Shown here one piece after another: positions 21,301 to 27,334 of a stretch of 27,334 bases of DNA; position 1 is the stretch's first letter; every line of letters begins with the position of its first letter. The notes under the pieces are model-generated. The model did no database searches. It saw only the letters and a list, made by a program, of their open reading frames with translations, and was not told where the DNA came from. The position numbers and the translations under genes were made by a program. The stretch is from Plakobranchus ocellatus (taxonomy: Eukaryota > Mollusca > Gastropoda > Plakobranchidae), in NCBI GenBank assembly GCA_019648995.1, contig BLXT01003182.1, forward strand, positions 623,043-650,376, given 5' to 3'.

Positions 21301-24300
21301 CTTGTAAAATCTCTTACCGCCCTTTATCACCATTTTAATACAGCTTCCAGAAAATACCCAGGCTAATTCATGCCAGAAAAGACTACAAAACATTGACTGA
21401 TTAAATTCTCTCATTTATTCCCTTTCTAATTTGTAAACATCTCTGGAAGTTTCTAGTGGCAACCCAGGCTTATCTGATATCTAGGTTACAAACAACTTCT
21501 TGTAAACAATATTAGCACACTTTCAAAAATCTTCTAGATGTCCCTGTATCTAAAATAACTATACAGAGCTATAAAAAAAACTGAACTGTTTAAATGACAT
21601 AAGCCTCGCCGAGGCTGATAAGAATTTCACAGAATATCACAGGGAAACGAGGTCTCATCCTAAGATGAGCCGTTCTAAGGTCTGGGTTTAGTTTCAATTC
21701 AAATCAATTTTGTCACTATTTGCAGATCTTCTGTACTAGGTCTAATGCCTGTGATAGAAATCATTAAGTAGTTTATTTCCTATCCTTTGCATTAAAATAA
21801 AAAAAAAAATTTTTTTAATTGGCAACAGAAAAAGAGGACAACACAGCAGTCTAAGCTGTCTTTTTGAAACTGCTCAATTGTGTAAAGTCGAATTATTGCA
21901 TCAATTTAACTCACTGGGCCCTAGTCATTTCAAAGCTCGACAGTGCTTCAAAACTGGCCATTTTAGATGCTTTATAAAAAAATTCTAGTGCTTTACTAAA
22001 TTGTAATAGAGACTTCATTTTTACTCGGCGTATTTTGGTATTTTAGAGTTTTACAAATGTGTTGATTTTATTTCTTTTAGTGTTGTGGTTGATTTTTTAC
22101 AATTTTTGAAAAAATACCATGCCTTTCCTATTTTCAGAAAGTGTTCTCAGTCCGCAGATATTCATAAAAAGCAGATCTAGAAAACCTATAATCTGAGAAA
22201 AATATTACATTTGGAAAACACTTTTGTCACTGAAAATTAAAAACATATTATTTACATTTAGTCTAAATCTAAATCTATCTCACTCCAAGTCATGGAGTTA
22301 AGTTTGACCGGTCACCTGTTTGGGTCATTGGCGTATGAGCAGAGTAGATCTAGAACTAGATCTAGAAAAACAGAAACCTGATATGATGATTTATTGCCTT
22401 ATTATCATAAATGACTTAGATTTTTCACTTGAAATTCAAATGTACATTCTGGACAGAAATTTATGATCTCAGTTGCCTTCTAGAATCTAGTCTACTTTCT
22501 AAATGTAGATCTAGATCTAGAGTTCAAGATTGGATAAACACTTGGGGTGTGCGGATATGATTTTATGTAGAACAATACTAATATTCTCGTAACGATTGGG
22601 AATGGAAATAAATTTCATTTTCATCGTCTGATTCCAGCTCATATGGCTCAACATCACTCTCTTCAGCGAACTCAAAAATATCAAATACATTGGGCTGTGA
22701 TTCCGCTATTGTTTTGGTTGGAAACAAGTTCAGAATGACAGATTGGGCGGTTTGGAGGTATCCATCTTCAATCATCTATATTGAATACTAAAAAGTTTGG
22801 AAACTCACGTAAACCACCAAGAAAACCAGAAGTTTCTATCCATTGTTAACGTACTTAAAAAATTTGCAAAGCCATCCCGAACATCCTCGAGATCAGGGCC
22901 TGAGCAATAAAATTAGCATCTCGATACCGTTTGAGTAAATTTCTTTCTAGAATATACATATTTGAATTTCGAGTGAAAAATCTAGGTCTAGTTACTACAA
23001 TAAGGCAATAAATCATCAAATCAGGTTTCTGTAATTCTAGATACCGATCTACCCTGCTCATATGCCAAAGACCCAAGAAGGTGAACGGTCAAACCAAAGA
23101 CTTTCTGATTTGGAGTGAGATAGATTTAGATTTAGATTAAAGATCCAGTTTCAATAAAATGATTTTTAATTTTCAGTGACAAAATTTATTCCAAATGTAA
23201 TATTTTTCTCAGATTACAAATTTTCTAGATCTGCTTTTTATGGGTGTCTGCTGATTGGCAACACTTTCCAAAAACGGGAGATGCATGGTATTTTAAAAAA
23301 ATTGTAAAAAACAACCGCAACACTAAAGGAAATAAAATAAATACATTGGTGAAGCTCTGAAATACCAAAATATGCACAGTTAAAATGAAGTCTCTACTAC
23401 AATTTAGTAAAGCACTAGAATCTTTAAAAAACTGTCTGAAATGGCCAGTTTTGAAACACCGGCGAGCTTTGAAATGACCAGGGCCCGGTGAGTTAAGAGC
23501 CTACAACAATGCAGAGAATAAAACATAAACTGATATTGGAAGTCTCAAGTGAGAGCTTGAAAAATGTGATTTTATGTTTAAATGATCTATTGATGTGGTT
23601 TATCTCATCACTTGGATTTGGAATTATGGGTTGCCTAGGATTTTCATGAATGGTTTGTCACAGTTGAAGAAGGCTACACCTGATAAATGTCAATCAAGGA
23701 AGTACAATAGTAGTGTAGTAAAGGAAAGTATATATTCAGTTCTATTGTTTCATTAGAGTAGCAAAGTTAAGACTTGCCTTGATCTAATCACATCCCCCCT
23801 TCCCCCCCCAACTCCACTTCTCTTAAGCTTTACACTACAAATAATATTTGCTAAAGAAATCTAAAGTTTGCTACGACAAGTTCAAGAAAAGGCCAATTTC
23901 GACATTTTAAAAGTAAGTTTTCTTTAGCAATAAGGAAAGAAAAAAAATGGTCAAATTAAGATAAACAAATCTAGCAGTTGACTAGAGAAACATATATTAA
24001 TACTATAATAATAATATAGAAGGAAAGAGTTGGACTGATGCACTGTGTCAAATTATGAGATGCCAAATTAAGTGCAATGCACTGTATTTGTTTCTTAAAG
24101 CCATTATCTGCTATTTCTGAATTAATACACTTGCTCTCTATAATTTTTGACTGATTCACAGAACAAGAGCAATGGAAAAGCAGGCATTGTGCACTTTCTT
24201 TTACCTCAGACTGTTGTGGCTCTCTATAGGTGTAATAAGTTCGTCTGCTAGTGTGGTGGTGATGGTGGCTTCTTCTGTGCAAATTGCCTGAAAGTTGTTT

Positions 24301-27104
24301 AAAATTACCAAACAAGATAAAATAGAGCATTTCTCAGATTGAAAATGAAGTGGAACAACATAGCTACATAATAAATAATCTTATTTTTAGGGGACAACTT
24401 GGCAGACTTATAAATTTCACACATCAAACATAATAAAAGCAGCCTTCATGAGTTGGATGCCCTAAGGTCACAGGGTGCAGAATTTTGGTTTCTGGTACAG
24501 CTTAGGCGAGCAAAGCAGGCCTGGTTGGCTCTTTTATGGGAAAGGCTGGCCTACAGTCTTACATATGCACTGTTATCTCAGGATATACTTGAGCAAAAAA
24601 CAATTTTTTTACAGTTCCTATGTAAAAATGATATTCACAAAAACACAGCTACTTTCGCTTATTTTATTTTTACAAAACTTCGACAGTTCAGGTTTTATTA
24701 GGATATTTTGTTTAAAGTTGCATTTCTGGTTTTATTTGTTAAAACAATACATGGCATTTTACCATGTCAGCTTTTTGAGCTCTTATGTAATTTTTTTGTT
24801 ATGGAATATCTGTTTAAAGCAGTGATGAAAATACAGTTTTGTGGTGCACATTACCTTTAGATATTTTTCCTATTAATATAACGTTGATATACTTAGACCT
24901 AGCAAGACAAGGTATGACAGAAGATGAGAGAAAATTACAACATGTCCGAGTAGAATTCGAACCCGCACCCTCGTTGGCACCCACTGCCTTGCGTGAGCCT
25001 CTTCTTAATCTCTTTATTCTATATTCCTGTTGTTCACACTGTATCTCTTGTAGATCCATAGATCTAGCACTGTGGTCTGGGCTTACTGTGTGGATAACCT
25101 TTCTTTCTAACATATATCCTATTAATATGGTAAGCTTCACAGCGAAATCAAAGAAGTATAACCCAAAATTCAATTACCTTTTTTTCTATCTGTGCTGTAC
25201 AGAAAAATAAACCGCCTTTAATTCTCTTACATAACTATGTGATAAATGAACCGTGCAGGACAACTTGGAAACACATTTTTTGAAGAACAAATTGTTGTAA
25301 TTAAATCATAAATAGAAGTAGGCTATTATTTATATTTTCCTAAAGCCCCAAATCAAAGATTCAAAAACAATCTATAAAAAGAAGAATGGCTTGAATAATT
25401 TACCTCACACAAAATTAATTCAGCTGACACGGAATCAAATTTTCAGAGTGATTAAGACAACATATCATTGAATTTTTAAAACGAGTGAAAGCTGTGTAGC
25501 GTCCAGTATATGTTATATCTTGAATTCAATCATTTCAATAGTTCACACTTTTAGATACTGCTTTCAGGAGACCCAGGCCCTGGTGTATTATTGATATTTA
25601 CTGGGTTCAATTTCTCTAAATCTAAAGGGTTAAAGGCAAAACAGTACAACGAACCATTTTTAAGCAGCAGTACATTCAACCTAAACAAATTCATTTTTCA
25701 TGATTTCACAGCTTTTCACATATCCTTTTCCAAACTTAAAATATTCATAAATAAATGTTGTTTATTAAATTCGATATATCACGTTATGTCCAGTAATCCT
25801 TCACTCAAAAGTATTCCCTTCATTTTAGCGGAATTTATGCAGTTTACTTCGCAAACAATGCCACAAAAAAGTCATAAATGACTATTAAAAGCCCAAAAAA
25901 TGCAACAGTTATGCTGGGCCTATGCTCCCTGCTTTTCAAGAATCAGTGACCTCAGTCTGTCACTCCGCCACAGTAAGGCTTCAATCCAGCATCCAGCTGA
26001 GATATCCTAGGTGTTATACTGTGCATAAGTTTCACATACATACATTTGCCTCTTCCAACAATGCATTGCTGTCAGTTTTTTAAATAAAGGAATCTTATAG
26101 AGATAAGTAGTGAAATAATACAAATAATAAAAACAGGCAGAACAAATGCTTTACCTTCCTATTTTTTTTTAGGACATTGGACTCATTAAGACTAGTCTTG
26201 AGACATATTACCTTTGACACTTTTAGTCTTTTTTGACATAACCATGCATTTGTTTCGCCTTCTTTCTAGTTCCACATTGTTACCCTATTTTATTTCCAAG
26301 TAAGCACACCCATCATCACAGAGTTGTTACCTTTAAAAATTTAACTTGTGTAATTTTGATTCCTCATTTCAGTATTTCACATTACCAGTCAATGGTACAA
26401 ACAAAATATACACACGAGCACACAACCTAGCTTTCTTGAACCAAGGTAAACAGTGATGATCAAGCAAAATTGCACATGAGATTTTTTACCAATTTCAAAA
26501 TCAGTGAGAAATTAAGTCATTGAAAAGAATGCAAAGGAAGAAGACTTCAAAAGTTGACATTTCAACAAAAGCCCAAACTATTTTTCAAATGATTAAAACA
26601 ATAATTTTGTTCCTCATTCCTTCACATTAAAAGAGCATTGATCCTTGTTTAGCACAAGCACAGGCCAGATTAACTGATTTTGTTCAAAACAAGAACTTAG
26701 TAACTTATATTTCATTTCTGTAACTCTAATTCTTGAGTCTTAATTGGGTCGTAAGTTACTGAAATCTTGTAACTTTGTGATCATTATAAATAGCTATCCA
26801 TCATGTTTATAAATCCCTGTCCTTTTTTGTCACTGTACAATTTCATAACTTTCATTCTGCTGATTCAGAAGTATCTCTTTATTTGATCTCTCTCTGCCAT
26901 GCTTCCCTCTGCACCAATCTTTAGAGTCTTTTCCCAAGGCTCTTCATGTCTTTTCAAAAAGCCTGAAATAATTCATGTTCTCACTATAAGTAGTTTTTAA
27001 GGCACTTTTTCCAATACTCAAGTGACAGCAGGTTTTAAAATACTTACCTGATGGAAAGCCTCCACCAAAGAACATATTAAAGAGCTCTTCAGGAGAAATA
27101 TCTC
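18220..27104 (-). CDS. DNAJB12/14: DNAJB12/DNAJB14-type ER membrane J-protein, 3' half (5 exons)
   Basis: Minus-strand coding exons are 27048-27104, 24205-24287, 19685-19794, 18948-19111 and 18220-18329. They join in phase into about 174 residues ending in TGA at 18220-18222. The product reads, in order: a G/F-type segment (DISPEELFNMFFGGGFPS), a His/Arg-rich linker, one hydrophobic helix (QLAPILLLVLLSMLSSFLV), and a lumenal tail with YFVKDDF, IERAVEEEYI, LRSNCF, RARNYGD and TPSC. This is the recognised layout of DNAJB12/DNAJB14: a cytosolic J domain, one ER-membrane span, then a DUF1977-type C-terminal domain. Family members recruit Hsp70 for quality control of membrane proteins at the ER. 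The J domain with its HPD motif would lie in exons upstream of 27104 and is not visible. Invertebrates usually have one gene equivalent to the vertebrate pair, so the choice between 12 and 14 is not meaningful. Confidence 0.95.
18948..19111 (-). CDS. DNAJB12/14: DNAJB12/14-like exon: lumenal DUF1977-type domain
   Basis: A 164-bp exon with acceptor TTGACAG ending at 19112 and donor ATA|GTGAGT. It encodes E(KYRIERKTSHLHITYFVKDD), then FRAEFKSDLRRIERAVEEEY, then IGQLRSNCFRERNY. The pattern YYV.D.F, a basic run, VE..VE..YI..LR..C is that of the vertebrate lumenal tail. The intron on its 5' side is only 573 bp and the one on its 3' side 618 bp, much shorter than the 2.8- and 4.4-kb introns upstream. 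Confidence 0.93.
19685..19794 (-). CDS. DNAJB12/14: DNAJB12/14-like exon: transmembrane helix
   Basis: A 110-bp exon with acceptor TTCAG ending at 19795 and donor AGA|GTAAGT. It begins in phase 0 (SGLSLFFQL) and encodes the only strongly hydrophobic stretch of the protein, about 20 residues from FFQLAPILLL to SSFLV, followed by SDAVFSLQRT. It aligns with the vertebrate segment GLGVFVQLMPILILILVSAL. By family topology the sequence before it is cytosolic and the sequence after it is lumenal. Confidence 0.95.
20158..20198 (+). repeat. 41-bp direct repeat, copy 1
   Basis: Identical over 41 bp to 21834-21874: GAGGACAACACAGCAGTCTA, then AGCTGTCTTTTTGAAACTGC and T. It contains the inverted pair ACAGC...GCTGT around AGTCTA. 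It lies in the 4.4-kb intron of the J-protein gene. Confidence 0.9.
20758..21208. mobile_element. pogo/Tigger-like non-autonomous element (MITE), TA target site
   Basis: The perfect 14-bp terminal inverted repeats CAGTGGAAACCTCA (20758-20771) and TGAGGTTTCCACTG (21195-21208) are each flanked by TA (20756-20757 and 21209-21210). Length is 451 bp. The interior has repeated variants of CTTCGAATTATGAG and AAATTATGAG on both sides. CAGT(G/C)GAACCTC ends plus TA duplication are typical of the pogo/Tigger branch of Tc1/mariner. There is no transposase inside, so it depended on an enzyme encoded elsewhere. It lies within the J-protein intron. Confidence 0.78.
21834..21874 (+). repeat. 41-bp direct repeat, copy 2
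   Basis: The second identical copy, 31 bp left of the TTAA that begins the inverted-repeat element. After the shared 41 bp both copies continue with YAATT and then diverge. Confidence 0.9.
21906..23496. mobile_element. TTAA-flanked element with ~560-bp inverted arms (foldback, possibly piggyBac-type)
   Basis: The left arm runs 21906 to about 22463 and the right arm about 22936 to 23496. They match in reverse complement nearly end to end, at an eye estimate of about 85%, including TTAACTCACYGGGCCCTRGT at both outer ends and TGATGATTTATTGCCTTATT inside. Both outer ends carry TTAA (21906-21909 and 23493-23496), as expected for a piggyBac-type target duplication. The 470-bp centre holds a 65-codon minus-strand frame (22578-22775) that is acidic (FAEESDVEPYELESDDENE), loosely like a piggyBac N-terminus but too short to call. 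The end sequence does not follow the usual TTAACCC start, so the superfamily is uncertain. It sits in the J-protein intron. Confidence 0.75.
24205..24287 (-). CDS. DNAJB12/14: DNAJB12/14-like exon: His-rich linker
   Basis: An 83-bp exon between a TTTCAG acceptor (24288-24293) and a GAG|GTAAAA donor. It encodes GNLHRRSHHHHHTSRRTYYTYR followed by EPQQSE. The position corresponds to the NVHVYSNGRMRYTYQ segment of vertebrate DNAJB12. Five consecutive His between Arg-rich flanks are not in the vertebrate proteins as I remember them. The exon ends in phase 0. Reading past the donor in the same frame soon meets a stop, as expected of intron sequence. Confidence 0.9.
24840..25080 (-). repeat. Possible tRNA-derived SINE fragment
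   Basis: Minus strand: GGTGCGGGTTCGAATTCTAC (around 24950-24972) contains a near-perfect Pol III B box (GGTTCGANTCC-like). A box-A-like AAGGCAGTGGGTGCC lies upstream but is closer than in a true tRNA. The open frames on both strands here (24814-25173 and 24839-25210) are best explained as repeat sequence. It is in the 2.8-kb intron. Confidence 0.25.
25210..27047 (-). other. Intron sequence of the J-protein gene, nothing further recognised
   Basis: Part of the 2760-bp intron between the DISPEELFNMFF exon and the His-rich exon. It is AT-rich, and the short open frame at 25591-25881 has no recognisable motif. Confidence 0.6.
27048..27104 (-). CDS. DNAJB12/14: DNAJB12/14-like exon: G/F segment DISPEELFNMFF
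   Basis: A 57-bp exon bounded by a TTTGCAG acceptor (ending at 27105) and a CAG|GTAAGT donor (27042-27047). It opens with two bases completing a Gly codon and closes one base into the next. It encodes DISPEELFNMFFGGGFPS, nearly the same as the human DNAJB12 segment from memory. This is the Gly/Phe-rich linker between the J domain and the membrane helix. The intron upstream continues past the end of the window. Confidence 0.95.
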
Positions 27105-27334
27105 CTGCAAAGAAAGAAAAACAAAGCTCACATTACAAGCCAAAGTGGTGAAGCATTTACTAAAGTCGAATTCATTCAATATTACAAAATTTCCAACTTG
27201 AAGAGTTTAGCTTAGGATATTTCTAACCCTCATTTCAGTTTTTCACAAATCATTTTGGAAACATGGACTTCATTAACAGACAAAGAAAATGACTGGCTGC
27301 CTTTAATAATGGTAAATGGCCTGTGAGAAAAAAA

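Noticed and set aside
20986-21414. 142-aa minus-strand open frame
   Set aside because: It crosses the right end of the pogo-like element into flanking intron and has no transposase motif; a chance frame.
24453-24825. Overlapping plus-strand open frames in the 2.8-kb intron
   Set aside because: No recognisable motif or splice context; they lie within an intron and next to a probable repeat.

Overview
This is AT-rich, intron-containing animal DNA. The one clearly functional gene is the 3' half of a DNAJB12/DNAJB14-type ER-membrane J-protein on the minus strand: five coding exons between 27104 and 18220, each with GT donor and AG acceptor where an intron follows or precedes. Scattered GATCTAGATC-type motifs and the kinds of transposon relic suggest a lophotrochozoan, perhaps a gastropod mollusc. 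The metazoan call is firm; the mollusc call is inference.

Layout. 1-780 holds nothing I recognise. 780-9830 is a graveyard of mobile-element coding sequence, almost all on the minus strand: an open reading frame of a probable transposon-derived family (782-1132), a piggyBac transposase core fragment running into a 36-bp minisatellite (1222-1494), a coiled-coil-like relic (1412-1852), a 34-bp minisatellite and a three-copy repeat with (TA)n (3091-3565), two decayed coding regions with a shared layout that belong to an unnamed invertebrate family (3560-5150 and about 6000-7731, the second preceded by an OTU-like DGN motif), and two piggyBac N-terminal relics (5163-5546 and 8677-9815). The last is split by a 5'-truncated LINE with a perfect 14-bp target-site duplication. 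9830-18219 has no gene of its own apart from a reverse-transcriptase relic near 13.8-14.1 kb; its upper part should contain the 3' UTR of the J-protein gene. A 6-base N gap lies at 16383-16388.

18220-27104 is the J-protein gene. Its 4.4-kb intron carries a 451-bp pogo/Tigger-like non-autonomous element flanked by TA, a 41-bp direct repeat 1.7 kb apart, and a 1.59-kb element with roughly 560-bp inverted arms flanked by TTAA.

The J-protein exons together encode the end of the G/F-rich linker, the single transmembrane helix and the lumenal DUF1977-type tail; the J domain lies upstream of the window. I found no complete, previously undescribed working system. The most unusual material is the pair of unnamed transposase-like relics with the OTU-like module, and the TTAA-flanked foldback element.
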